From Syntrophaceae bacterium (GTDB taxonomy: Bacteria > Desulfobacterota > Syntrophia > Syntrophales > PHBD01), in the NCBI GenBank assembly GCA_013177825.1, contig JABLXX010000001.1, forward strand, positions 906,936 through 970,935: a DNA stretch of 64,000 nucleotides, written 5' to 3'. Every line of letters begins with the position of its first letter. Positions within the stretch are counted from its first letter, which is position 1. Below are positions 9,036 to 18,474 of this stretch, in pieces. A program made the translations under genes and the position numbers. Below the pieces are notes generated by a model, which was not told where the DNA came from, made no database searches, and saw only the letters and a list, made by a program, of their open reading frames with translations.

Positions 9036-11342
9036 ATGCTCGAACGATGGAAGCGATTCCTGCTGGATCTGGTCACAAACGGCAGGCATGAGACGTATGA
9101 CGTCGAAGCCATCCGGAAGGTCACGCTCCTGTTCACGGGCACGACGATCGGAATCGTTTTTCTCCTGGTCCAGGGAACCATCTCGTATTTCAATTCCATC
9201 GTCTCTCTCTGTCTCATCGATTACACCCTGGCCTTCATTCTGCTGCTGATCCTGGTTTATGTCCGCCGGTCCCGGAATTACCCGTTCGGGCTTTATGCAG
9301 TGCTCTTTTTCTTCACCCTCCTGTGCTGGTACCTGCTCTCCTCCGGCGGGGCTTATGAGACGGGATACGTCTGGTATTACACATATCCCCTGATCGCCTG
9401 CTTCGGACTGGGCGCCAGGAAGGGGGCGATCGCGACCGCGATTCTCACGCTGCCGACCCTCGTCCTCTTTTCCCTGGACAATCCCCCCGGCATCATCGGC
9501 AGCTATCCTGTGAATTTCAAGATACGGTTCGTGGGCTCCTTTCTCCTGGTCTCCGCGCTGGCGTATCTTGCCGAGTACGTTAGAGAAGACACCCAGCTCC
9601 GGCTGGAGGGCAAGAACGACGAACTGCAGCGTGTGATTTCCGACTTGAAACTCACCAAGGGAAAGCTGCGGCAGGCGGGGGAGGATCTGGAAAAGCGCGT
9701 AGAGGAAAGGACACGGCAGCTATCCGACGCCAACCGGAAACTGATGGAGGAAATGCAGGAGCGCGCCCAGGTCGAGGAGGCGCTCCGGGTCAGCGAGGAG
9801 AAGTACCGCGTCATCGCGGAAAACACGGCGGATGTCATATCCTTTCAGGACATGAATCTACGCTATACCTATCTGAGCCCGTCCATCATCCGGCTCCGCG
9901 GCTTCACCGTCGAGGAAGCCATGGAGCAGACCCTGGATCAGGTCATGACCCCCGAATCCTTCCAGTTCTGCATGGGCATCTTCGGAGAGGAGACGGCCCT
10001 GGAGTCCGCCGGGACCGCCGACCCGCATCGGATCCGCATCCTGGAGCTTGAGCAATACAAAAAGGACGGGTCGACGATGTGGATTGAGGTCAGCATATGC
10101 TTTGTCAGGGACAGAGACGGGAATCCCGTCGGGGTCCTCTCGGTGTCCCGCGACGTCACGGAGCGAAGGCGGGCGGAGGAGGAAAAACGTCGCCTCGAGG
10201 AGCAGTTGAGAGAAGCCCAGAGGCTGGAGGCAGTCGGGACGCTGGCCGGCGGAATCGCCCATGAATTCAACAATCTGCTGATGGGCATCCAGGGGCAGGC
10301 CTCTCTGATGCTGCTGAGTCTGGATGACGGTCATCCCCATCACAGGCGATTGAAGCAGATCGAGCAGCAGGTCGCCAGCGGCGCCGACCTGACGAAACAG
10401 TTGCTGGGCTTCGCGCGGGAGGGGCGATACGAGGTCAGGCCCGCCGACATGAACGAAATCATCGAGCGGACGTCCGCCATGTTCAGCCGGACGAGAAGGG
10501 ACATCACCATTCTGAAACGGCTGGAAGAGGGGCTCTGGACGGTTCGCGTGGATCGCGGGCAGATGGAGCATCTGCTGATGAACCTGTTCGTGAATGCCGG
10601 GCAGGCGATGAGGGAAGGCGGCACGCTCACCCTGAAGACGGAGAATTCGCACGCAGACGGGGGGCAGGACCCACCTTTTGCAGTCGATGCCGGGAAATAC
10701 GTGAAGCTGTCGATCGGCGATACGGGGATGGGAATGGACGAAAGGACGCGCAAGCGCATCTTTGATCCTTTCTTTACCACGAAGGACATGGGCCGGGGCG
10801 CCGGCCTGGGATTGGCGACGGTTTACGGGATCGTCCGGGGGCATCGGGGGATGATCGACGTGAAGAGCGAGCCCGGGCAGGGGACGACGTTCGACATTTA
10901 TCTTCCGGCCCTGGAGATGGAGACAGCCGCCGCCGGGACCGCCGCAACGAGAAAACGGGAAGGGAAGGGGAAGATTCTCCTGGTCGACGACGAACCGATG
11001 CTGTTGGAGGTGAACCGGCAGCAGCTCGAGGCGTTGGGGTACCATGTATACACGGCTGTGAGCGGACAGGAGGCCCTGGCCGTCTATGCAGAGAATCAGG
11101 AAGAGATTGCCCTTGTGATCCTGGACATGGTCATGCCGGGCCTGTCGGGAGGCGAGACGTTTGACCGTCTTCGAGCGATCAATCCGGCGATCCGCGTCCT
11201 CCTGTCGAGCGGTTACAGCATCGAGGGGCAGGCGCAGCAGATCCTGGACCGGGGCTGCGACGGCTTTCTCCAGAAACCCTTCGATTTTGAGCGGCTATCA
11301 AGAGAGATGGGGAGAATGTTCAGCCGTCGGGAGCAACACTGA
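9036..11342 (+). CDS. Membrane hybrid histidine kinase (6TM-PAS-HisKA-HATPase-REC)
   Basis: 768 residues. About six hydrophobic segments between residues 25 and 185 form a membrane sensor, followed by a coiled coil (about 190-250) and a PAS domain (about 255-385). The phosphoacceptor box is GGIAHEFNN near residue 405. It reads H-E, where the sister kinases at 11370 and 23460 have H-D. The HATPase has GDTGMGMD and [15 protein letters not shown]-terminal receiver has the phospho-Asp in VILDMVMPG (about 697) and the Lys in LQKPF. GGAGAGG precedes the ATG. It converges on the CHASE2 kinase with only 27 bp between the stops. No separate DNA-binding response regulator lies next to it. Confidence 0.9.
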   Translation: MLERWKRFLLDLVTNGRHETYDVEAIRKVTLLFTGTTIGIVFLLVQGTISYFNSIVSLCLIDYTLAFILLLILVYVRRSRNYPFGLYAVLFFFTLLCWYLLSSGGAYETGYVWYYTYPLIACFGLGARKGAIATAILTLPTLVLFSLDNPPGIIGSYPVNFKIRFVGSFLLVSALAYLAEYVREDTQLRLEGKNDELQRVISDLKLTKGKLRQAGEDLEKRVEERTRQLSDANRKLMEEMQERAQVEEALRVSEEKYRVIAENTADVISFQDMNLRYTYLSPSIIRLRGFTVEEAMEQTLDQVMTPESFQFCMGIFGEETALESAGTADPHRIRILELEQYKKDGSTMWIEVSICFVRDRDGNPVGVLSVSRDVTERRRAEEEKRRLEEQLREAQRLEAVGTLAGGIAHEFNNLLMGIQGQASLMLLSLDDGHPHHRRLKQIEQQVASGADLTKQLLGFAREGRYEVRPADMNEIIERTSAMFSRTRRDITILKRLEEGLWTVRVDRGQMEHLLMNLFVNAGQAMREGGTLTLKTENSHADGGQDPPFAVDAGKYVKLSIGDTGMGMDERTRKRIFDPFFTTKDMGRGAGLGLATVYGIVRGHRGMIDVKSEPGQGTTFDIYLPALEMETAAAGTAATRKREGKGKILLVDDEPMLLEVNRQQLEALGYHVYTAVSGQEALAVYAENQEEIALVILDMVMPGLSGGETFDRLRAINPAIRVLLSSGYSIEGQAQQILDRGCDGFLQKPFDFERLSREMGRMFSRREQH

Positions 11343-11369
11343 ACGCGTCCTTCCCGCCGCCAGGGCCTC

Positions 11370-13991
11370 TCATTTCTGAAGGACCTCCCGGATGATCCGA
11401 GACAGGTCGTTGATCAGGAACGGTTTCTGGATGAACCCGTTGCAACCCCGGTCCAGAATGCTCCGGGCCTCTCCTTCGATACTGTAACCGCTGGAGAGAA
11501 TGACCTTCACGCCGGGATCGATGGCGCGAAGGGCGTCAAACGTCTGCCCGCCTCCCATCCCCGGCATGACCATGTCCAGGATGACCAGGTCGATCGAGTC
11601 TTTTCTCATCATGAAGACGGCCGTTGCTTCCTGACCGCTGCCGGCGCAGACGATCCGGTAGCCGAGATCCTCCAGAAGCTCCTTCATCACGGTGATGTTT
11701 TCCTGCTCGTCGTCGACCAGCAGGATGGTTTCCCGGCCTCTGGAGCTTTCCATCGCCGGTACGGGCTTTTCCGTGGTTTCATTCTTTTCCGATGCCGGGA
11801 AGTAGATCTCGAAGGTCGTCCCTTCGCCCACGGCGCTCTTCACTTCGATGAATCCGCCGTGGTTCTTGATGATCCCGTATGCGGAGGCCAGCCCCAATCC
11901 GGTTCCCTTTCCCGGTTCCTTGGTCGTGAAGAAAGGTTCGAAAACCCGTTTCCGGACCTCTTCATCCATGCCCGTACCGGTATCGCTCACGGAAATTTTC
12001 ACGTGACGGCCCGGCTGAATGTCAAAGGATCGATGGTGCGAGCTGTTCAGGACGACATTTTCCGTCGTCAGCGTCAGGTCTCCTCCTTCGGGCATGGCAT
12101 GCCAGCTGTTGATATACATGTTCAGCAATACCTGCTCGATCTGCCCCTGATCGGCGTCCACAAGCCAGATGTTTTCCTGCAGCCGGCGGCTGATCATGAT
12201 TTCCTTCTTGGTCCGGCTGAACATGTCGGAAGTCTTTTCCAGCAGTTCATTGAGATTGGTCGGCCGGACCTCGTATTTCCCGCCCCGGGCGAATCCGAGC
12301 AGCTGCCGCGTCAGGTTCGCCGCACTCTGAACCTGCGTCTCGATTTTCTGGAGTCGCGAATAGCGTCGGTCTTCCGCGGGAAGGTCGATCTGCAGCAGGG
12401 ATACGTATCCCTGAATTCCCATGAGGATGTTGTTGAAATCGTGGGCCACGCCGCCCGCCAGCGTCCCGATGGCCTCCATTTTCTGAACCTGGGCCAGTTC
12501 CGCTTCCAGGCGCTGCTTTTCACGGGCCGCCCTCTTCTGTTCAGTAATATCCTGGATTACCTGGACAAATCCGATCAACCGGTGTGAGCCGTCGATCCGG
12601 GGGAGCGTCTTGATCGAATAATTCCGGGCGGTGCCGGCGTAGATGATTTCATCGTGAACGGGCATGGCAGTGAAGGGGTCACGAAACCCTGCATCCGCGG
12701 TTTTCCCTGTTTCCTTGAACCCTTCCGTGCATTTACGGCTAAGGAGTTCCAGCAGGCGACGATCCTGTGCCAGCTCTTTCGCGGCTGCGTTCATCTGAAT
12801 GGGGACACCGCTCCGATCCGTCACCATGATGGCGTCATCAATCGTGTGGAACGAGTCCTCCCACATATCCTTGGCCTCGGCCAGCTGGCTCTTCGACTGT
12901 TCGAGCCGAACGATATAGGCAATGAAAAACATGAAAAGCAGGAGCACGGAGAAGAGGACCGGGCTGAACCAGATATCCAGAGCGGCAAAGAGAGCAAGAG
13001 AGCCCAGGAATGCGGCCAGCATGGCCGCTGCCCACACTGCAATCGCCCGCCCGCCGTCCATTCTCATCAGCAGGACCAGGCCGAGGATCGCCAGGACGAC
13101 GGAGGCGGCACGGACGACGGATTCGGGGGCCGCGTCAATCTGACGGCCCTCGATGAGGTTGCCGAGGATATGGGCATGCACCTCGATGCCGTTCATCGGC
13201 TTCCGCCGCTGGCTGAATGGCGTCAGGAATTGTCCGTCCAGTCCCGCCGCGTTGATTCCGACAAGGACGATTCTGTTTTTGAAAAATTCGGGAGGGTAAC
13301 GGCCCTCCAGCACGTCGGCAAAAGAGAAACGGGGGTAGGTGCCGGGAGGCCCGTAAAAATGGATGTTTCTCGAATCCAGCTGGACGATGTCCGGCGGGAA
13401 GGCCGTTTCCGGATTAACGCCGGCAGGGGCTTCCCGGTGGAAGACGTTTCCCGGCAGGGTTTCATAGACGGCGGAGGCAAAGGAGGGGAGCTTCCGGCCT
13501 CCGTGATAGATGGTGTGATGAACGGTTCGGATGACGCCGTCGATATCCGGTTCCAGATGGGTGTGGCCGGACCGCAGGTTGGAAAATGCGGAATGGAACG
13601 GGGCGGACTGCGGGTTTTCGGGAATGTAGGTCGGGAAAACCACCCGTCCGTGCCTGCGGACTGCCTCTGCGAGCCGGGCATCACTGGCCGTGGGTTCCGT
13701 CATCAGGATGTCCAGGCCGACGGCGCCGGCCTGACTCAGCCGGCTCAGGAGACGGACGTAGTTGTCCCGTTTCAGGGGCCATCGGCCGAGCCTGTTCAGG
13801 GTGCTGTCATCGATGACCACAAGCAGGATGCTCTTTTCCGGTTCGACGGCGCCCCGGATCCGGAAGAACAGATCATAGCCGTGACGGCTCATTCCGTCAA
13901 AAAAACCGAAATACTCCATGAACAGGATCAGGACGATCCCGATGAGGATGGTGACGAGATGCTTTCGTGCGGGCTTGACGATGCACTTCAA
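11370..13991 (-). CDS. CHASE2-domain hybrid histidine kinase
   Basis: 873 residues. One N-terminal membrane segment (about 13-33), a periplasmic CHASE2 domain (about 35-290, with VVIDDSTLNRLGRWP and FKNRIVLVGINAAG), then three membrane segments (about 298-370). A PAS domain (about 385-490) follows, then a HisKA box GGVAHDFNNILMGIQG (about 512), a HATPase (DTGTGMDEE, GKGTGLGLASAYG) and a receiver with Asp near 804. It lies 39 bp downstream of the LysM-FecR gene on the same strand. CHASE2 sensors are commonly paired with FecR proteins, so the two may form one surface-sensing unit. Confidence 0.92.
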   Translation of the reverse strand: MKCIVKPARKHLVTILIGIVLILFMEYFGFFDGMSRHGYDLFFRIRGAVEPEKSILLVVIDDSTLNRLGRWPLKRDNYVRLLSRLSQAGAVGLDILMTEPTASDARLAEAVRRHGRVVFPTYIPENPQSAPFHSAFSNLRSGHTHLEPDIDGVIRTVHHTIYHGGRKLPSFASAVYETLPGNVFHREAPAGVNPETAFPPDIVQLDSRNIHFYGPPGTYPRFSFADVLEGRYPPEFFKNRIVLVGINAAGLDGQFLTPFSQRRKPMNGIEVHAHILGNLIEGRQIDAAPESVVRAASVVLAILGLVLLMRMDGGRAIAVWAAAMLAAFLGSLALFAALDIWFSPVLFSVLLLFMFFIAYIVRLEQSKSQLAEAKDMWEDSFHTIDDAIMVTDRSGVPIQMNAAAKELAQDRRLLELLSRKCTEGFKETGKTADAGFRDPFTAMPVHDEIIYAGTARNYSIKTLPRIDGSHRLIGFVQVIQDITEQKRAAREKQRLEAELAQVQKMEAIGTLAGGVAHDFNNILMGIQGYVSLLQIDLPAEDRRYSRLQKIETQVQSAANLTRQLLGFARGGKYEVRPTNLNELLEKTSDMFSRTKKEIMISRRLQENIWLVDADQGQIEQVLLNMYINSWHAMPEGGDLTLTTENVVLNSSHHRSFDIQPGRHVKISVSDTGTGMDEEVRKRVFEPFFTTKEPGKGTGLGLASAYGIIKNHGGFIEVKSAVGEGTTFEIYFPASEKNETTEKPVPAMESSRGRETILLVDDEQENITVMKELLEDLGYRIVCAGSGQEATAVFMMRKDSIDLVILDMVMPGMGGGQTFDALRAIDPGVKVILSSGYSIEGEARSILDRGCNGFIQKPFLINDLSRIIREVLQK

Positions 13992-14030
13992 CGGGGGAGC
14001 CGCCTTTTCGGATATGCCGGGTGCCGCTGC

Positions 14031-15719
14031 CTACGGCAGAATCAGGATCATCATGAGCATCGCGGTTAACGTTCCGAATGTCGCCCAATACTTGGCACGG
14101 TCGGGAATCTCAAAGCTTTGGGGCGGAGAAAAACCGCCTTCAAAGCCTTCGGCGTCGATCGTGCTCGTCCTTACATAATAAACACCGGGGTCTGCCGGCC
14201 TGGACAGGGTGATTTCCGGCCGGTTCACTTTTTCGTCGACGACCGGTTTCCGGAAGCTTTCCTCCCTGGCAATCTGGCAGCGGTACGTCATCTTCGGGCC
14301 CTGATCCCGCCATCGGATATGGATGTTCTTCCCTTCCAGCGCCGGTTTCTCCAGGACGGGAGAGGGGGGAGGGGGAATGAGGGTAACCTTAAGGGTGTCG
14401 GACCAGCCTCCCTCGAAACCGTCGGATGCCTTGGAGCGGATGCGGAAGGAGTAGGTGCCGAAATCCGGGAACGACAGGTCTTGCGCCGTCTCGGCGGTTT
14501 CCGTGAGGCCCTCCGCCGTTTCCGGCGGTGTGGAAGCCCGGGACGTCTGGATCTGGTAGCGGACGGCGTCCGGGACTTTCATCCAGCGGAACGGAACGGT
14601 TTTCCCTTTCAACCGGGAGCCGTCGACCGGCGCCTGGATGAAGGGGGGCAGCGGCCTGGTGCGCACGTTGATTTTCTGGGGGGCGAGGGGCAGACCCTCG
14701 ATCCCGATCTCATCGATGCTTCGCCCGTGAAGATAGTAGGGCCCGTCCTCAATCGCCGGAAACTCGGCGGTGTCGCCGGCGCGGATCACCTCTTCCCGGA
14801 TTGCGTCTTTCCCCTCCGCATCGGATGTGAGCAGGATGCGATGCGAAACGGCCCCTTCGGCGGGCGCGAAACGGAACCGTAACGGCATGTTCCGGTACAC
14901 GGGCAGCAGGTCGGTCGGACGCGGCGGGGGCAGCAGCCTGCGGGGCTTCGCGGGTGGGGCGCCCTTGACAACGCGGGTCCCTTCCCCCTCCTTCAGTGCA
15001 ACCGACTGGTTCATGGCCTTGACGTCGACAATTCCTTCGAGGACTTCGGATGTCAGGTTCTCCTGTTCATCGACAGAAACTCTGAATTCCGTTCCCCTGG
15101 CCAGGGCGACGGCAGAGGGGGTCCGGATTTCCATCTGCGATTCCCGTCCCAGGATGCGCCGCAGCTTCACCAGCAGCTGCCCGCTTTGCAGGATCATCCG
15201 CTTCAGGAAGAAATCCCCCTCCTTCCGCTGTGATACATTCACATCGAGGATCGTGTCGGGGCGCTGCAAGAAGGTGGTTCCGTCCTCGAAGACGATTTCG
15301 ACGGCGCTCCCGCCGCCGGTCCGGATCATGTTCCCCTGGAGGATGTAATCGTTCAACCGGACGGGTTTCCATGGACCTTCCGCCCCGGCCCGCACCGCGA
15401 CATTCCCTTTTACAAAAATCACGTGTCCGCTGACGGGGAGGCCTCTCAGAAACCCGACGGGGATGTTCAGCTTCTGTCCCGGATATATCAGGTCATAGTC
15501 CTTTAACCGGTTGATTCGGCCGATTTTAGGCCAGTTCAGCGGATTCTCGAGGTATTTTTTGCAGAGGTCGATCAGGTTGTCGTTTTTGACCACGGTTATT
15601 TCAATGGTCTTCCCATCGGCGGCCCCGGCGGGGAAGGGCAGGAGAAAAAGCCCCGCGACAAGGAAGAAAGAGGCGAGAAGGAGCGCTCGTGCCGACCTTT
15701 TCTTTTCAAGCGGAACCAT
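14031..15719 (-). CDS. LysM-FecR domain exported protein
   Basis: 562 residues. Signal peptide ending near FPAGAADG, a LysM domain (about 37-88, IEITVVKNDNLIDLC ... YPGQKLNIP), then a FecR domain (about 95-240, with IRTGGGSAVEIVFEDGT and ALARGTEFRV). Next come fibronectin-like or cadherin-like beta repeats (about 270-540), and a short hydrophobic C-terminus that may anchor it. GGAGG precedes the start. FecR domains of this stand-alone type occur beside CHASE2 sensors, as here. It is probably a periplasmic or cell-wall linked partner of the kinase at 11370-13991. It is not an iron-dicitrate regulator. Confidence 0.85.
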   Translation of the reverse strand: MVPLEKKRSARALLLASFFLVAGLFLLPFPAGAADGKTIEITVVKNDNLIDLCKKYLENPLNWPKIGRINRLKDYDLIYPGQKLNIPVGFLRGLPVSGHVIFVKGNVAVRAGAEGPWKPVRLNDYILQGNMIRTGGGSAVEIVFEDGTTFLQRPDTILDVNVSQRKEGDFFLKRMILQSGQLLVKLRRILGRESQMEIRTPSAVALARGTEFRVSVDEQENLTSEVLEGIVDVKAMNQSVALKEGEGTRVVKGAPPAKPRRLLPPPRPTDLLPVYRNMPLRFRFAPAEGAVSHRILLTSDAEGKDAIREEVIRAGDTAEFPAIEDGPYYLHGRSIDEIGIEGLPLAPQKINVRTRPLPPFIQAPVDGSRLKGKTVPFRWMKVPDAVRYQIQTSRASTPPETAEGLTETAETAQDLSFPDFGTYSFRIRSKASDGFEGGWSDTLKVTLIPPPPSPVLEKPALEGKNIHIRWRDQGPKMTYRCQIAREESFRKPVVDEKVNRPEITLSRPADPGVYYVRTSTIDAEGFEGGFSPPQSFEIPDRAKYWATFGTLTAMLMMILILP

Positions 15720-16131
15720 GGGATAACCTCCATGTCAGTCGCGATGTCGCGGATCTTTCATACCCGATTTCATGCAACGGTCTATAGTCACGCCTGTTTC
15801 AGGAGATCTTTTCCCCTCGGGACATGACGGATACATTCCCGGGTTTTGACGCGGCCCGGTCGGAGGACGGTTCTGCGGAAGGGTCAACATGCTTCCGACC
15901 ACGGGAAATGCCGGTCCGCAATGGCGCATGGGGCGGTTGCGGTCTTCCGTATGCAACCGTCTCTAAGGCGTACATACGGAACAAGGCCCTCCATATTATA
16001 TCGAACAACAATCAAAAAATCTTTAGCCGGCAGGGATTTTTTTCAGAGTTCGGGTTGGAATGAGGGTGTACAGGTCATGCGCCTGCCATATTCTCCTCTT
16101 CCCGGCGACGGATTCCCGCCCTCTCATTTCC
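15720..16131. other. Intergenic region without a supported gene
   Basis: Divergent spacer between the LysM-FecR gene and glnS. Short ORFs exist on both strands but none has a ribosome binding site plus a coherent protein-like sequence. It probably carries the promoters of both genes; only the glnS one is clear. Confidence 0.5.
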
Positions 16132-16160
16132 TTGACGCGAATGATCAAATTCCCTATAGT
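16132..16160 (+). promoter_or_regulatory. Sigma-70 promoter of glnS
   Basis: TTGACG (16132-16137), a 17-base spacer and TATAGT (16155-16160). This predicts transcription starting near 16167, with a leader of about 83 bases before the glnS ATG. Confidence 0.75.
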
Positions 16161-16249
16161 TCACCGGCTTTCCCGGATCTCTGCGATGCCGCTCCCGGCG
16201 TCCGGCAACTCCGGAGGCAGGCTGGAATATTCTGAAGGAGCCCGCAATC

Positions 16250-17932
16250 ATGATCGAGACACCCTCCCCTCCGCCCACGGATTTCATCCGCGACATCATC
16301 GATGAAGACAACCGGACCGGCAAGCACGACGGCCGGGTCGCCACGCGCTTTCCGCCGGAGCCGAACGGTTACATTCACATTGGCCATGCCAAGAGCGTGT
16401 GCCTCAACTTCGGCATCGCCGCCCAGTACGGCGGCACCTGCAACCTCCGGATGGACGACACGGACCCGGAAGGGGAGTCCCTCGAATTTGTCGAGTCGAT
16501 CAAAAACGACATCCGGTGGCTCGGGTTCGACTGGGAAGACCGCCTTTTTTTCGCCTCCGATTATTTCGAGGCCCTCTACGACTTTGCCTGGCGGCTCATC
16601 GAGGACGGCAAGGCCTACGTCTGCGACCTGACGCCCGACGAGATGCGGGAATACCGGGGCTCCTTCACCGAGCCGGGGAGAGAGAGTCCCGGCCGGAACC
16701 GCTCCGTGGAGGAAAACCTGGACCTGTTCTCGAGGATGCGGGGGGGGGAGTTCGCCGACGGGACTTACACGCTCCGGGCGAAGATCGACATGGCCTCTTC
16801 CAACATCGTCATGCGGGACCCCATCATGTACCGCATCAAGCGGGCGCCCCATTACCGGACCGGGGACGAATGGGTCATCTATCCCATGTACGACTTCGCT
16901 CACGGCCTCTCCGACGCCCTCGAGGGAATCACCCATTCCATCTGCACGCTGGAGTTCGAGAACAACCGTCCCCTTTACGACTGGTTCGTGGAGCAGCTCA
17001 TCCCCGGCGACCGGCCGCAGCAGATCGAGTTTGCCCGCCTGAACGTGAGTTATACTGTCCTCTCCAAGCGGCGCCTCATCGAGCTGGTGACGCGGGGGTT
17101 CGTCAATGGCTGGGACGATCCGCGCATGCCCACGGTGGCGGGCATGCGGAGAAGGGGCTATCCGCCCGCGGCGATTCGTGCTTTTGCCGCCGCCATCGGC
17201 GTGGCCAAGAACGACAACCTCGTGGATATGGGACTCCTGGAATCCTGTGTCCGCGACGACCTGAACGAAACGGCACACCGGGCGATGGCCGTTCTCCGTC
17301 CCCTGAAGGTCGTCCTCGACAACTACCCGGAAGGGGAGAGCGAGGAATTCGACTGCGCGAATCACCCCCAGAAACCGGAACTGGGGTCACGCAGGGTTCC
17401 CTTTTCCCGAACCCTGTATATCGAGCGGGAAGACTTCGAGGAGATCCCTCCGAAGAAGTACAAGCGCCTGGCGCCCGGGAAGGAGGTTCGCCTCCGGAAT
17501 GCTTACGTGATCCGGTTTGAGAGCCTTGTAAGGGATGAGAAGACGGGAGAGATTCTGGAACTGCACTGCACGTTCGACCCGTCAACGAGAAGCGGCCCGC
17601 CGGCCGACGGCCGGAAGGTCGAGGGGGTCATTCACTGGGTGTCGGCGAACCATGCCGTGCCGGCGGAAGTGCGGCTTTACGACCGGCTGTTCACGATTTC
17701 CGATCCTGCCGGAGAAGATTACCTGGATCATCTCAATCCCCAGTCCCTTCAGGTCCTCGCGGGCTGCTTCACGGAGCGGTCCCTCGGGGACGCGGCACCG
17801 GGGAGCCGCTGGCAGTTCGAGCGGATCGGCTATTTCTGCGCGGACATAAAGGATTCCCGTCCCGGGAAGCCCGTTTTCAACCGGATCGTGCCCCTCCGCG
17901 ATACCTGGAGCAAGATCGCCGCCCGGAAATAG
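16250..17932 (+). CDS. glnS: Glutaminyl-tRNA synthetase
   Basis: 560 residues, the normal length for bacterial GlnRS. The class I signatures are HIGH within [10 protein letters not shown] (about residue 43) and the KMSKS-equivalent VLSKR (about 271). RFPPEPNGY near the start and the C-terminal anticodon-binding beta-barrels are also present. AAGGAG lies upstream of the ATG. It charges tRNA-Gln directly. Its presence, together with tRNA-Gln(CTG) at 37.9 kb, means glutamine decoding here need not rely on the GatCAB amidation route. Monocistronic: own promoter at 16132 and a strong terminator at 17983. Confidence 0.97.
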   Translation: MIETPSPPPTDFIRDIIDEDNRTGKHDGRVATRFPPEPNGYIHIGHAKSVCLNFGIAAQYGGTCNLRMDDTDPEGESLEFVESIKNDIRWLGFDWEDRLFFASDYFEALYDFAWRLIEDGKAYVCDLTPDEMREYRGSFTEPGRESPGRNRSVEENLDLFSRMRGGEFADGTYTLRAKIDMASSNIVMRDPIMYRIKRAPHYRTGDEWVIYPMYDFAHGLSDALEGITHSICTLEFENNRPLYDWFVEQLIPGDRPQQIEFARLNVSYTVLSKRRLIELVTRGFVNGWDDPRMPTVAGMRRRGYPPAAIRAFAAAIGVAKNDNLVDMGLLESCVRDDLNETAHRAMAVLRPLKVVLDNYPEGESEEFDCANHPQKPELGSRRVPFSRTLYIEREDFEEIPPKKYKRLAPGKEVRLRNAYVIRFESLVRDEKTGEILELHCTFDPSTRSGPPADGRKVEGVIHWVSANHAVPAEVRLYDRLFTISDPAGEDYLDHLNPQSLQVLAGCFTERSLGDAAPGSRWQFERIGYFCADIKDSRPGKPVFNRIVPLRDTWSKIAARK

Positions 17933-17982
17933 GAAGCGGCAAACAGATGGGAGACGGGCGGAAGCCCGGACTCCGACCTCTA

Positions 17983-18023
17983 AAGAGGAGCGGATTTCAA
18001 ATCCGCTCCTCTTCCTTTTTTTT
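17983..18023 (+). terminator. Rho-independent terminator after glnS
   Basis: Perfect inverted repeat AAGAGGAGCGGATTT / AAATCCGCTCCTCTT around a minimal loop, followed by a run of eight T. The core GCGGATTT/AAATCCGC recurs at 8837 and 18451 as part of the intergenic repeat family. Confidence 0.85.
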
Positions 18024-18040
18024 CTTTTCCCAGGAAGCCA

Positions 18041-18390
18041 GGACGCGGATGGAACGCCAACTCATTGGAGGGGGGCTTCCCTCGCGCTCAGAAGAGTTTT
18101 TTCGACCCTGCAACGTCTCGCTCCGCTGCAAAGTCATAACTCGCGCCTGGCGGCGCTCAGACAGATGACTTTGCGGGCGCTTCACTGCGACGGCAGGGTG
18201 CCCCGAAAAAGCCTCTATTCGCGCTCCGGGAAGCCCTTCCTCCCCGCCATCCGCGGGGGCGCGGCCGGGGGTTCCCAGAGGAGCAATTGGGAGAATTTTC
18301 CTCTCGGACAGCCGTACAGTCGGACAATGCGCTCCATGGAAAATTCTCCGTGACGGCGGGAATCCTCGTGACAGCCCCCGCGCCGATGCG
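18041..18390. repeat. Long structured intergenic repeat, copy B
   Basis: Counterpart of copy A. GGGCTTCCC (18073-18081) pairs with GGGAAGCCC (18228-18236), and GCAAAGTCAT (18128-18137) pairs with ATGACTTTGC (18165-18174). GGAGAATTTTCC (18290-18301) pairs with GGAAAATTCTCC (18338-18349). The last pair sits between the same conserved blocks (GAGGAGCAATTGG and ACGGCGGGAATCC) as in copy A but has different bases, i.e. compensatory change. Confidence 0.8.
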
Positions 18391-18448
18391 CTGAATGCAA
18401 TGGGAAAGGGAATCAGGCTTGGCAGGAAAGGAAAAGAAAGAAGGAAGA

Positions 18449-18471
18449 GGTGCGGATTTGAAATCCGCACC
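18449..18471 (-). terminator. Terminator of the alpha/beta hydrolase gene
   Basis: GGTGCGGATTT / AAATCCGCACC palindrome just past the stop of the minus-strand hydrolase. On the minus strand it is followed by a pyrimidine-rich TCTTCCTTCTTTC tract. Confidence 0.65.
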
Positions 18472-18474
18472 CCA

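Noticed and set aside
12654-14069. 471-residue plus-strand ORF opposite the CHASE2 kinase
   Set aside because: Antisense to a gene with complete domain structure; no ribosome binding site and His/Gly-rich shadow composition.
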